The translations under genes and the position numbers were made by a program. The notes under the pieces are model-generated. The model was not told the origin of the DNA. It saw only the letters and a program-made list of their open reading frames with translations, and made no database searches. DNA of 64,000 bases from Prevotella sp. HUN102. Lineage in GTDB: Bacteria > Bacteroidota > Bacteroidia > Bacteroidales > Bacteroidaceae. The DNA is taken from assembly GCF_000688375.1 (NCBI RefSeq), contig NZ_JIAF01000001.1, positions 1-64,000 on the forward strand, read 5' to 3'. Positions 33,900-43,043 of this stretch are shown in pieces; within the stretch, counting starts at the first letter, position 1, and each line of letters starts with the position of its first letter.

Positions 33900-34895
33900 A
33901 TGGCTGAAGCTATAGATATTCGTGAACTAAACATACTGATTGAACAGAAAAGTTCGTTCGTAACCAACCTTATCACCGGTATGAAACAGGTGATAATCGG
34001 TCAGCAGCATCTTGTAGACTCGCTGCTCATTGGCTTGCTCAGCAATGGTCATATCTTGTTGGAAGGTGTTCCGGGGCTGGCAAAGACCTTGGCGATAAAG
34101 ACGCTTTCTGAACTGATAGACGCCAAATACAACCGCATACAGTTTACGCCCGATCTTTTGCCTGCCGACGTAATCGGTACGCAAATCTATTCGCAGAAAG
34201 ATGAGAGCTTTCACGTGAAAAAAGGCCCTGTGTTTGCCAATTTCGTGTTGGCAGACGAAATAAACCGTGCCCCTGCCAAGGTGCAGAGTGCTCTGCTCGA
34301 AGCAATGCAGGAGCATCAGGTAACAATCGGCGATCAGACGTTTACGCTGCCTTTTCCGTTTATGGTAATGGCTACACAGAACCCTGTGGAACAGGAGGGT
34401 ACGTATATGTTGCCAGAGGCTCAGGTAGACCGCTTTATGCTGAAAGTAATCATTGATTATCCGACATTGGAAGAAGAAAAACTTGTTATCCGTGAGAATC
34501 TGCGCGAGAGTCTGCCGCAGGTTTCTGCCGTAACCACTGCCGATGAGATTCTGAATGCACGCAAGCTGGTAAACGAGGTTTATATCGACGAGAAGATAGA
34601 ACAGTATATTGCCGATATTGTTTTTGCAACCCGTTACCCGGAACGTTACGGTTTGGCAAATCTCAAGCAAATGATAACTTTCGGAGGCAGTCCCCGTGCA
34701 AGTATCAATCTTGCCAAGGCCGGCAGAGCCTATGCGTTTATCAAGCGTCGCGGCTATGTAGTGCCCGAAGACGTGCGCGCCGTTGCGCACGACGTTCTTC
34801 GCCATCGCATCGGTCTTTCCTATGAGGCTGAGGCAAGCAGCGTAACGAGCGAGGAGATTATCAGCGAGATTATCAATAAGGTTGAAGTGCCGTAG
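33900..34895 (+). CDS. moxR: MoxR-family AAA+ ATPase
   Basis: 331 aa. AAA_3 (MoxR) core with Walker A GVPGLAKT (about 59-66), Walker B FVLADEINRAPAKVQSALLEAMQE (about 113-136), sensor MATQNP (about 160) and the C-terminal lid with SPRASINLAKAGRAYAF (sensor 2 arginine). MoxR ATPases act as chaperones for proteins with von Willebrand A domains. It heads the cluster of DUF58 and Bat genes, which fits that role. Its stop is followed by 8-bp repeats. Confidence 0.95.
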   Translation: MAEAIDIRELNILIEQKSSFVTNLITGMKQVIIGQQHLVDSLLIGLLSNGHILLEGVPGLAKTLAIKTLSELIDAKYNRIQFTPDLLPADVIGTQIYSQKDESFHVKKGPVFANFVLADEINRAPAKVQSALLEAMQEHQVTIGDQTFTLPFPFMVMATQNPVEQEGTYMLPEAQVDRFMLKVIIDYPTLEEEKLVIRENLRESLPQVSAVTTADEILNARKLVNEVYIDEKIEQYIADIVFATRYPERYGLANLKQMITFGGSPRASINLAKAGRAYAFIKRRGYVVPEDVRAVAHDVLRHRIGLSYEAEASSVTSEEIISEIINKVEVP

Positions 34896-35088
34896 GAGGC
34901 AGAGGGAGTAAATGGGTTTACAAGTGAACGAGTAGACAAGTTTACAAGTGAACAAGGAGGACAGTTAATAAGGAGACGGATTGACAAGTGAGCAAATTTC
35001 CTTGTTCCCTTACAACTTAACAAATGGGCAAATCTACTCGTCCCCTTGTTTCCTTGTCCTCTCGTCCCCTTACAAACATACAACATCA
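34896..35088. repeat. Mirrored 8-bp repeats between moxR and the DUF58 gene
   Basis: Direct units at 34913-34990 (AAGTGAAC GAGTAGAC AAGTTTAC) and inverted units at 35036-35072 (CTCGTCCCCTTGTTTCCTTG) flank a short non-repetitive centre. The arrangement is as between ftsY and rimO. Confidence 0.65.
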
Positions 35089-35958
35089 ATGAAAACTACG
35101 GAATTATTAAGCAAAGTACGAAAAATAGAGATTAAGACACGGAGTCTTAGTCAGAATATTTTTGCGGGACAGTATCATTCTGCCTTCAAGGGGCGTGGTA
35201 TGGCTTTTTCCGAAGTTAGGGAATATCAGTATGGCGATGATGTCCGCGATATAGACTGGAACGTAACGGCTCGCTTCAATCATCCTTACGTAAAGGTGTT
35301 CGAGGAGGAAAGAGAACTTACCGTGATGCTGTTGGTAGATGTGAGTGGCTCGCTGGATTTCGGTACGACGAAGCAGACAAAGAAAGACCTCGTGGCAGAG
35401 ATTGCGGCAACCATAGCCTTTTCAGCCATTCAGAACAACGACAAGATAGGTGTTGTATTTTTTTCCGACCGTATTGAGAAGTATATCCCACCCAAGAAAG
35501 GCAAGAAGCATATCCTCTACATTATCAGGGAAATGCTGGAGTTCAAGCCCGAAAGCAGACGCACGGATTTGAACAAGGCTGTGGAGTTTCTCACAAAAGT
35601 GATGAAGAGAAGATGCACGGCGTTTGTGCTTAGCGACTTCTACATCCGTTCGTCTTTCCAGAACGAACTCACGATAGCCAACCGCAAGCACGACGTGATA
35701 GCCGTACAGGTGTACGATCAGCGGGCAAAGGAAATGCCGGACGTGGGGCTGATGAAGATAGTGGATGCCGAGACCGGACACGAAATGCTGATAGATACCG
35801 GCAGCAGGAAGCTGCGGGCTGCGCATAATGCCTACTGGACAAGGCAACAGGAGATGCTGAGAGATGTATTCTCGAAAAGCAATGTAGACAACGTGTCGAT
35901 TGCAACGGATGAGGATTTCGTAAAGAAACTAATGATTTTATTTGCTAAAAGAGGATGA
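35089..35958 (+). CDS. DUF58 domain protein of the bat operon
   Basis: 289 aa from MKTTELLSKVRKIEIKTRSL. The upstream in-frame ATG (34981) only adds repeat-encoded residues. The DUF58 core has FKGRGMAFSEVREYQYGDDVRDIDWNV-type sequence (GDDVRDIDW, about 48-56), then a vWA-like region with VDVSGSLDFG (metal-binding DxSxS, about 81) and IGVVFFSDRIEKY. DUF58/vWA proteins are typical MoxR clients. The stop overlaps the next start. Confidence 0.92.
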   Translation: MKTTELLSKVRKIEIKTRSLSQNIFAGQYHSAFKGRGMAFSEVREYQYGDDVRDIDWNVTARFNHPYVKVFEEERELTVMLLVDVSGSLDFGTTKQTKKDLVAEIAATIAFSAIQNNDKIGVVFFSDRIEKYIPPKKGKKHILYIIREMLEFKPESRRTDLNKAVEFLTKVMKRRCTAFVLSDFYIRSSFQNELTIANRKHDVIAVQVYDQRAKEMPDVGLMKIVDAETGHEMLIDTGSRKLRAAHNAYWTRQQEMLRDVFSKSNVDNVSIATDEDFVKKLMILFAKRG

Positions 35959-37022
35959 TGAAACGAATTGCAAACTTATTGATTCTGATTCTTTGTGCAG
36001 CCTTCGCCAACGCACAGGTAAAGGTTGAGGCAAAACTGGATTCTGCCAAAATTCTGATGGGCGAGCAGGCACATCTCACGGTAAATGTGTCGGGTTCAGG
36101 CAATACGAAGATAGAATTTCCCCAATATAAGGATCAGGAGGAAATGGCACAGGGAATAGAGGTGGTTCGTTCCGAGTTGGACACGCTGAAGGAGGGGGAG
36201 AGTCCCACTTATCAGTCTGTCTATACGCTTACCTCGTGGAATCCGAGTTCCTATAAAGTGCCTGCGTTGAAAGTGAAGGTGGGCGGAAAGGAATACACCA
36301 CAAAGGAAATCACGCTGGAGGTAAAGGGAGTGGAGATTGATACCTTGAACAAGGAGAAGATACGCCCTGCCGAAACAATTCAGGAACTGGAGTTCTCGCT
36401 GGACGAATGGATGCCGTATATCGGATTAAGCATTTTAGTGGTACTCCTGTTGTGCGTTGCCGTTTATCTTTATGGTAGATTGAGAAGCAACAAGCCGATA
36501 GTTCTTCGCAAGAAAAAGAGAAAGCTGCTGCCACACGAAAAGGCAATGGAGGCTATTGCAAGAGTGAAGGATGAAAGAAACGTTGATGCAGACCATCAGA
36601 AGGTTTATTATACACAGTTGATTGATATTCTGCGCGAATATCTTGAAGACAGATTCGGTATCAATGCGATGGAAATGACGTCGTCGGAGATATTGGTGAG
36701 CCTGAAATCTGCGGGAAACGATGGCAAGATAGATGAACTGAGGCAGGTGTTTGAAACAGCCGATCTTGTGAAGTTCGCAAAATATTCAACTCCCAATTCT
36801 GAAAAAGACTACTATCTTACGAATGTGGTTCACTTCATAGAAGAGACAAAATTAGAGATTGATCCGAATGCGGAAGAGCTGGAAACTGTGTTAAGCGATT
36901 CCGACAGACAGCTCGTTCGTCAGCGGAAGATGCTGAAGATTGCAATAAGCATTGCAGTTGTTCTCGCCGTTGCCTTGCTGGCATACACGGTTTATAGTGT
37001 CTGGAAGTTGTTGGGTTATTAA
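35955..37022 (+). CDS. Bat-operon membrane protein (BatD-like N-domain, two membrane helices)
   Basis: 355 aa (two adjacent ATGs, 35955 and 35958). Signal peptide (about 1-21, LCAAFANAQ), an extracytoplasmic beta-rich domain, a first membrane helix (about 155-173), a cytoplasmic segment with DILREYLEDRFGINAMEMTSSEIL (as in the C-terminal parts of BatD), and a second helix near the end (about 325-345). It lies between the DUF58 and batA genes with a 4-bp overlap upstream. Its exact partner is unknown; an envelope stress complex with the Bat proteins is probable. Confidence 0.75.
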   Translation: MMKRIANLLILILCAAFANAQVKVEAKLDSAKILMGEQAHLTVNVSGSGNTKIEFPQYKDQEEMAQGIEVVRSELDTLKEGESPTYQSVYTLTSWNPSSYKVPALKVKVGGKEYTTKEITLEVKGVEIDTLNKEKIRPAETIQELEFSLDEWMPYIGLSILVVLLLCVAVYLYGRLRSNKPIVLRKKKRKLLPHEKAMEAIARVKDERNVDADHQKVYYTQLIDILREYLEDRFGINAMEMTSSEILVSLKSAGNDGKIDELRQVFETADLVKFAKYSTPNSEKDYYLTNVVHFIEETKLEIDPNAEELETVLSDSDRQLVRQRKMLKIAISIAVVLAVALLAYTVYSVWKLLGY

Positions 37023-37034
37023 AAAAATGGTGTA

Positions 37035-38006
37035 ATGGAATTTGCAAATAAGGAATATCTGCTTTTACTGCTCCTGTTGATTCCCTATCTTCTATGGTAT
37101 TTCTTCCGTAGGAAAGGCAGCGAACCGACAATGAGGATGGCAGATACCTATGTGTATGAATATGCGCCGAAGAGTTGGAGGATGAGGCTGATTCATCTTC
37201 CGATGCTGCTTCGCTGCCTTACCTATGCGTTGGTGGTAATGGTCTTGGCGCGTCCACAGACTGATACTCCGTCGGGCGCGGACTATTCAAACGGCATCAA
37301 TATAATGCTGGCAATGGACGTTTCCACCAGTATGCTTTCGCAAGATGTTGCTCCGAACAGAATGGAAGTGGCGAAAGATGTTGCCAATGAGTTTATCAGC
37401 GCACGTCCTTCCGACAACATCGGCCTTACGATTTTTGCCGGAGAAGCGTTCACACAGTGTCCGATGACCACCGACCACGCGTCTTTGCTGAACCTTCTCC
37501 AGAATGTTAATACCGATTTGGCGAGCCACGGCTTGATAGAAGACGGAACGGCAATAGGAATGGGACTTGCAAATGCCGTGAACAGACTGAAGGACATAAA
37601 GGCGAAAAGCAAGGTGGTGATTCTGCTGACGGACGGCAGCAACAACAAGATAGAAATATCTCCGATGACAGCTGCCGAGATAGCAAAGAAGTTCGGAATC
37701 AGAGTTTATACCATTGGCTTGGGTACGGATAAGAATCCGAACGTTCCGAATCAGATGGTGGGAGAGATTGATTACAAGACGCTTCAGGACATTGCTCGAA
37801 CCACGAACGGAGAGTTCTATCGGGCACAGAGCCGTCAGGAGTTGTCGCAGATTTATAAGGATATTGACAAGTTGGAGAAGGCCAAAATCAGTGGTGGCAG
37901 CTTTGGCAGGCGTTATGAAGCCTATATGCCTTTCGCACTCCTTGCGCTATTCTCTTTCCTGATGGAAATTGTGTTCAGGATTGCCGTGTTCAAGCGCATT
38001 CCTTAA
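37035..38006 (+). CDS. batA: BatA: vWA-domain membrane protein
   Basis: 323 aa. Two N-terminal membrane helices (about 8-22 and 55-75), then a von Willebrand A domain with the metal-binding site D-x-S-x-S in AMDVSTSMLSQDVAPNRM (about 92-109), SDNIGLTIFAGEAF and LLTDGSNNK, and a C-terminal helix (about 298-316). Bat proteins of Bacteroides fragilis were linked to aerotolerance. The order batA-batB-batC-batD is kept here. Confidence 0.92.
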   Translation: MEFANKEYLLLLLLLIPYLLWYFFRRKGSEPTMRMADTYVYEYAPKSWRMRLIHLPMLLRCLTYALVVMVLARPQTDTPSGADYSNGINIMLAMDVSTSMLSQDVAPNRMEVAKDVANEFISARPSDNIGLTIFAGEAFTQCPMTTDHASLLNLLQNVNTDLASHGLIEDGTAIGMGLANAVNRLKDIKAKSKVVILLTDGSNNKIEISPMTAAEIAKKFGIRVYTIGLGTDKNPNVPNQMVGEIDYKTLQDIARTTNGEFYRAQSRQELSQIYKDIDKLEKAKISGGSFGRRYEAYMPFALLALFSFLMEIVFRIAVFKRIP

Positions 38007-38034
38007 CCAATGTATCGACAAATTTAAATAGAAA

Positions 38035-39057
38035 ATGTTCAGATTTGAAAATCCGATATACCTATGGTTGCTGTTGCTGATACCTTTATTGGCAATGGTG
38101 TATTATGTATTTGAACAGAAGCGGAAGAAACGCTTAAAGAAGTTTGGCGATACGGAAATTGTGAGAACCTTGACTCCAAACTATTCCAAATACCGCCGTG
38201 TAGTGAAGTTTGCGCTGATGGAGCTTGCTCTGGCGTTGCTTATAATGGTATTGGCACGGCCACAAATGGGAACAGGCGTTCCGTCGGATAAACGGGAAGG
38301 CATCGAGGCTATTATTGCAATGGACATCAGCAACTCTATGCTTTCACAGGATGTGGCACCGTCGCGTTTGGATAAAAGCAAGATGATGGTGGAGAATCTG
38401 GTGGATAAGTTCACGGACGATAAAATCGGACTTATCGTATTTGCCGGCGAGGCTTTCGTGCAACTACCGATTACTGCCGATTATGTGTCGGCAAAGATGT
38501 TTCTCGACAATATAGATCCGTCATTGATAGGTTCTCAGGGAACTGATATGAGACAGGCACTCGACCTTGCAATGCACAGTTTCTCGCAAGACGATAAAAT
38601 CGGCAAGGCGATAATCCTGATTACCGATGGCGAGGACCACGAAGGAGGAGCCGAAGAAATGGCGAGAGAAGCCAGTAAATTGGGCATAAAGGTATTCATT
38701 CTCGGTGTGGGTTCAGCGAGTGGTGCTCCGATTCCGTTGGGCAATGGAGAATACCTGACCGACCGATCGGGCAACACGGTAATGACACGGTTGAACGAAG
38801 ATATGTGCAAGAAAGTTGCCGAGGCAGGTAAAGGACTTTATCTGCACGTAGAAAACAATTTCGATGCCGAACGCAGGCTTCAGGCTGAAATAGGAAAGAT
38901 GCAGAAAGGAGAAATGCAGACGGCGGGATATCGCAGTTTCGACGAGCAGTTTCAGGCCGTTGCGCTCCTGATAATCATACTCCTGATTTTGGACACTCTC
39001 ATCTTGGAAGTGAGAAACCGAATTGTGGGAGGTTGGAATATATTTCATAGAAAATAA
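38035..39057 (+). CDS. batB: BatB: vWA-domain membrane protein
   Basis: 340 aa. Same layout as BatA: N-terminal helices, a vWA domain with AMDISNSMLSQDVAPSRL, IGLIVFAGEAFVQLPI and IILITDGEDHEGGAEEMA, and a C-terminal helix (about 309-328). It is a paralogue of the preceding protein and probably pairs with it. Its stop codon overlaps the start of batC by one base (TAATG). Confidence 0.92.
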   Translation: MFRFENPIYLWLLLLIPLLAMVYYVFEQKRKKRLKKFGDTEIVRTLTPNYSKYRRVVKFALMELALALLIMVLARPQMGTGVPSDKREGIEAIIAMDISNSMLSQDVAPSRLDKSKMMVENLVDKFTDDKIGLIVFAGEAFVQLPITADYVSAKMFLDNIDPSLIGSQGTDMRQALDLAMHSFSQDDKIGKAIILITDGEDHEGGAEEMAREASKLGIKVFILGVGSASGAPIPLGNGEYLTDRSGNTVMTRLNEDMCKKVAEAGKGLYLHVENNFDAERRLQAEIGKMQKGEMQTAGYRSFDEQFQAVALLIIILLILDTLILEVRNRIVGGWNIFHRK

Positions 39058-39749
39058 TGAAGCAAACGATACAGATTCTTATATTATTCTTGCTGATGGC
39101 TTTGACGCTGAATGCTCAGACCGACAGGCAGTATATCCGAGAGGGCAATAGGTTCTTTCACGGCAAGGATTATGTTCAGGCCGAAACGAGTTACCGTAAA
39201 GCACTCGGACAGAATGGCGAAAGTGGGGTGGCTGCCTTCAACCTCGGCTGCGCATTGCAGGCACAGAAAAAAGATTCATTGGCAATTCAACAATACAAGT
39301 ATGCTTCCGAAGTTGAGAAAATTCCTTTGCGCCGTGCAAGCTCTTATTATAATCTCGGAACTATTTACCACTCAAAACAGGATTATGGGAATGCGATAGA
39401 AGCCTATAAGAATGCACTTCGCTTGAATCCTCATCACGATGATGCCCGTTATAATTTGGCTGTCTGTATGAAGCAGCAGAATCAGCAGCAAAATCAGCAG
39501 AACCAAAAGAATAACGATCAGAACAAAGACGATAAAGATAAAAATAAGAACAAAGACAAAAACGATAAACAGAATCAGAATCAATCGAATGATAATCAGA
39601 ACAAGCAGCAAAACAAGAATAAAGACTTGAGCAAAGACAACGCAGAACAGATGCTCAATGCTGCAAAGATGGCAGAGCAGGCAACGCAAGAAAAGTTGAA
39701 GCGAGCTATGCAACAGCCTAACAACAAGAATATTGAAAAAAATTGGTAA
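39057..39749 (+). CDS. batC: BatC: TPR protein with Q/N/K-rich tail
   Basis: 230 aa. Signal peptide (about 1-20), tetratricopeptide repeats (about 25-140; YYNLGTIYHSKQDYGNAIEAYKNAL is one unit), then a ~60-residue low-complexity stretch of Q, N, K and D (about 140-200) and a basic-helical end (NAEQMLNAAKMAEQATQEKL). TPRs suggest a scaffold in the periplasm for the vWA proteins. The repetitive tail is typical of BatC homologues in Bacteroidetes. Confidence 0.9.
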   Translation: MKQTIQILILFLLMALTLNAQTDRQYIREGNRFFHGKDYVQAETSYRKALGQNGESGVAAFNLGCALQAQKKDSLAIQQYKYASEVEKIPLRRASSYYNLGTIYHSKQDYGNAIEAYKNALRLNPHHDDARYNLAVCMKQQNQQQNQQNQKNNDQNKDDKDKNKNKDKNDKQNQNQSNDNQNKQQNKNKDLSKDNAEQMLNAAKMAEQATQEKLKRAMQQPNNKNIEKNW

Positions 39750-39755
39750 AGTCTT

Positions 39756-42308
39756 ATGAAGCGATATATCTATTTATTTCTGACTTTTTTCTTGCCCCTC
39801 GTGGCAAGTGCCCAGCACGTTCGCGTTGTTGCGCCAAGCAAGGTTGGCGTAGGCGATGAATTTGCTGTGCAATATTCTATATCTGCCGAAGATGTTGAGA
39901 ATATCAAGTTGGGGAATCCTCCGGCTGGAATCGAGTTTCTCGGAGGGCCTCAAGTGTTTTCACAGTCAAGCTATCAGACCATAAATGGACACACGACAAG
40001 TTCATCTTCCGTATCGTGTACCTATTATTTCGTTGCAACGAGAAAAGGAACTTTTACCATTCCTCCTGCACGAATCATAGTACACGGCCATACCATCGCC
40101 TCAACTCCCGTAAGGATAACTGCCATCGGCAATTCCAATGCCAGTACAGCGTCCAATAATTATGGAAGAGACGACGAACCGATAGAAGTTACACGCCCTC
40201 AAAGCAAGGTTATTGGCAGCAAAGACCTCTTTATGAAAGTTTCGACGAGCAAGACAAAGGTTTACGAACAGGAACCCGTTGTGCTTACCTACAAGGTCTA
40301 TTCCCTTGTAAACCTCGTTGGCTTGAGTGGCAGCGTGCCTAATGTGTCAGGTTTTCACATTCAGGAAGTGAAACTGCCGCAGCAGAAAATCATTAGCAGG
40401 GAGAAACTCAACGGCAGAACTTATAACTGCGCCACGTGGTATCAGTACGTGATGTTCCCACAGGTAACGGGAAAACTGAAAGTTCCTTCCATCACGTTTA
40501 AGGCGGAAGTGCGTCCCGATCCGAACGATTTTGACCCGTTCGCCTTCATTGACGGGCGGATGGATATTGTAAAGGATATTGTTGCACCGGGAATAACCAT
40601 CGACGTGCTTCCCTTGCCTGCAAAGCCCGCCAACTTCTCTGGTGGTGTGGGTAAGTTCAACATTACAGCCCAGTTGGACAAGACAGAAGTGAAAGCCGGC
40701 GACCCGATTAACCTCAGATTGATAGTTAATGGTGTCGGAAACCTGAAGCTGATAAAGCAGCCTGCTGTGAATTTCCCCAATGGATTTGAAACCTATGATG
40801 CCAGGGTCTCCGACAAGACGAGCCTGACAGCCAACGGTGTAGAGGGAAATATGGTCTATGATTATCTGGCCGTACCGAGAACAGAAGGCGAATACACCAT
40901 CCCTTCGGTGCAGTTTGTCTATTTCGATTCCTCTACCAATTCATACAAGACCGTTCAGACTGCCTCTTTCAAGGTTAATGTGCTGAAGGGAGATGGTACG
41001 TCGCAAGACATTGACGAGCTGACACAGGCGGAAAACACAACCATCCGAGGCATTAAAACCGGAAAGGAAACATCATCGAGCACATTCTTCGGCTCGTTCT
41101 TCCATTGGATGCTCTGGGTGTTTATCCTTACAGTCTTCGGAGTTTTATTCTATTTCCTGCGCAAGCGTTCCGTAATGCAGTCCGATTTGGTGTTCATTCG
41201 GGGAAAGAATGCCGAGAAGGTGGCAACTTCAAAGATGTATAATGCGAAGCAACTGATGCTGAAAGGCAGGTCTTCCGACTTCTACGATGAGGTTCTTCAC
41301 GCATTGTGGGGCTACGTCAGCAACAGGCTCAATATGCCGGTTGAGGAACTCTCTCGCGAGAATATCAGCGAAAAGCTGAGAGGAAAGAATGTAGATGAGG
41401 CTACGGTCAATAAGTTTATCGGTGCGCTCGATGAATGCGAGTTTGAACGCTATGCACCGGGTGATGAAAAGGGAAATATGAAGGTTACTTTCGATTCTGC
41501 CATCGACGCCATTACAAGTGTTGAAGAGGCTATGAACGTGAAGAAAGCAGCAGGCAAGCGAGGCGCGGTGCTCTTGCTGATGCTCGTCGGCAGCTTTGTT
41601 CTGTCCACAACGCTGATGGCGCAGGACAAGAGCATCGCCGATGCAGCCTATGCTAAGGGCAATTACGAGCAGGCAATAAGGATTTATGAAGAGATTCTGA
41701 AGAAGAACAAATCTTCCGAAGTCTATTATAATCTCGGCAATGCCTACTATAAAATCAACAACATAACGAAGTCGATTATAGCCTATGAGCGTGCCCTGCG
41801 CCTGTCGCCGAGCGATGAAGACATCATATTCAATCTGAATCTTGCACGCACAAAGACCATAGACAGGTTTACGGCCGAGTCCGAAATGTTCTTTGTTACT
41901 TGGTACAAGCAGTTGGTAAATACGCTTTCAATAGACGGATGGGCCTATGCAGGCATCGTTTTCCTCGTACTCTCGCTTTCTTTCGTAATTGTTTATTTCT
42001 TCTCGAGCAAGTTGAATTTCAGAAAGTTGGGATTTACGTTAGGCATACTGTTCTGCATCTGTTTCGTGCTTTCGCTCGTCTTTGCCCTTCAGCAAGATGC
42101 CAAGCTCGACAATACTAATGCCGCCGTCATCAAGACATCCACGGCACAGATAAAGATAACTCCTGACCTGAAGGCAGGCAATGCCATAGTATTACACGAA
42201 GGAACGAAAATAACCATTACCGACAGAACCATCAAGGACTGGTTTGAAGTGGAAGCTCCCGACGGTTCTAAGGGATGGATAAAAGCAAACTCCGTTGAGG
42301 AGATTTAA
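39756..42308 (+). CDS. batD: BatD-BatE fusion protein
   Basis: 850 aa. N-terminal signal peptide and BatD beta-sandwich domains (about 20-435), membrane helix (about 448-466), cytoplasmic helical segment (FYDEVLHALWGYVSNRLNMPVEELS). A second hydrophobic stretch follows (about 607-622, LLLMLVGSFVLSTTLMAQ), which reads like a BatE signal peptide. The remainder is TPRs (about 628-700), two membrane helices and an SH3-like end (IKDWFEVEAPDGSKGWIKA). BatD and BatE, described as separate proteins in Bacteroides, are in one frame here. It closes the aerotolerance operon. Confidence 0.9.
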   Translation: MKRYIYLFLTFFLPLVASAQHVRVVAPSKVGVGDEFAVQYSISAEDVENIKLGNPPAGIEFLGGPQVFSQSSYQTINGHTTSSSSVSCTYYFVATRKGTFTIPPARIIVHGHTIASTPVRITAIGNSNASTASNNYGRDDEPIEVTRPQSKVIGSKDLFMKVSTSKTKVYEQEPVVLTYKVYSLVNLVGLSGSVPNVSGFHIQEVKLPQQKIISREKLNGRTYNCATWYQYVMFPQVTGKLKVPSITFKAEVRPDPNDFDPFAFIDGRMDIVKDIVAPGITIDVLPLPAKPANFSGGVGKFNITAQLDKTEVKAGDPINLRLIVNGVGNLKLIKQPAVNFPNGFETYDARVSDKTSLTANGVEGNMVYDYLAVPRTEGEYTIPSVQFVYFDSSTNSYKTVQTASFKVNVLKGDGTSQDIDELTQAENTTIRGIKTGKETSSSTFFGSFFHWMLWVFILTVFGVLFYFLRKRSVMQSDLVFIRGKNAEKVATSKMYNAKQLMLKGRSSDFYDEVLHALWGYVSNRLNMPVEELSRENISEKLRGKNVDEATVNKFIGALDECEFERYAPGDEKGNMKVTFDSAIDAITSVEEAMNVKKAAGKRGAVLLLMLVGSFVLSTTLMAQDKSIADAAYAKGNYEQAIRIYEEILKKNKSSEVYYNLGNAYYKINNITKSIIAYERALRLSPSDEDIIFNLNLARTKTIDRFTAESEMFFVTWYKQLVNTLSIDGWAYAGIVFLVLSLSFVIVYFFSSKLNFRKLGFTLGILFCICFVLSLVFALQQDAKLDNTNAAVIKTSTAQIKITPDLKAGNAIVLHEGTKITITDRTIKDWFEVEAPDGSKGWIKANSVEEI

Positions 42309-42320
42309 CCACTCTGATAG

Positions 42321-43028
42321 ATGAATCTTGAAAGTATATTAGAATTAGACAAGGCAGTCTTGCTTTCGCTGAATGGAAGCAATAATATGTTCTTGGACCA
42401 GATGGCATTGATATTGACATCTGGCCCGACTTGGATTCCTCTGTACCTGATTCTCGTTTATCTGATTGTGAAGAACAATGAGAAATGGAGTCAGATATTC
42501 CTCATACTTGCAATGATGGGCTTGTGTATGCTGATTTCAAACGGCTTCAACGGAGGATTTATAAAACCACACATCGCACGCCTGCGTCCGTCTGTGGAGC
42601 CGAGCCTTGTCGGTGTCGTACAGCTCGTGAACGGTTATAAGGCTGAAGGATTCAGCTTTTTTTCCGCCCACGCCTGCAACACATTCTGCATAGCCGTCTT
42701 TGTCAGCCTGCTTGTTAGAAGCAGAATCCTTACGGTCTTATTGGTCTTTTGGGCAATGCTGAATGCTTGGACACGATTGTATCTTGGCGTACACTATCCT
42801 TCCGATATTCTTGTGGGAACTGTGATGGGCATACTGATAGCCACCGTCGTGTATCTGCTTTTCCGATACATCTATTGTAAGATCACACCAAAAATATCCT
42901 ACGTTTCCACACAATACACCAAAACTGGTTACAGTCTGCCCGATATTGATATAGTGCTTACAGTCTTTGTACTGATTTTCATTTATGCAATCCTGAGGGC
43001 ATTGCTGGAATTAGGAACGATTTTTTAA
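42321..43028 (+). CDS. PAP2-family phosphatase (membrane)
   Basis: 235 aa with six membrane helices. The phosphatase signature is split as K-x6-RP (KPHIARLRPS, about 77-86), FFSAHACNTF (SxH variant of PSGH, about 113-122) and R-x5-H-x3-D (RLYLGVHYPSDIL, about 150-162). It is related to undecaprenyl-diphosphate and lipid phosphatases of the envelope; the substrate cannot be told from sequence. SAH instead of SGH is common in the Bacteroidetes members. It lies 12 bp after batD. Confidence 0.88.
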   Translation: MNLESILELDKAVLLSLNGSNNMFLDQMALILTSGPTWIPLYLILVYLIVKNNEKWSQIFLILAMMGLCMLISNGFNGGFIKPHIARLRPSVEPSLVGVVQLVNGYKAEGFSFFSAHACNTFCIAVFVSLLVRSRILTVLLVFWAMLNAWTRLYLGVHYPSDILVGTVMGILIATVVYLLFRYIYCKITPKISYVSTQYTKTGYSLPDIDIVLTVFVLIFIYAILRALLELGTIF

Positions 43029-43043
43029 TATAGAAAGAAGAAA

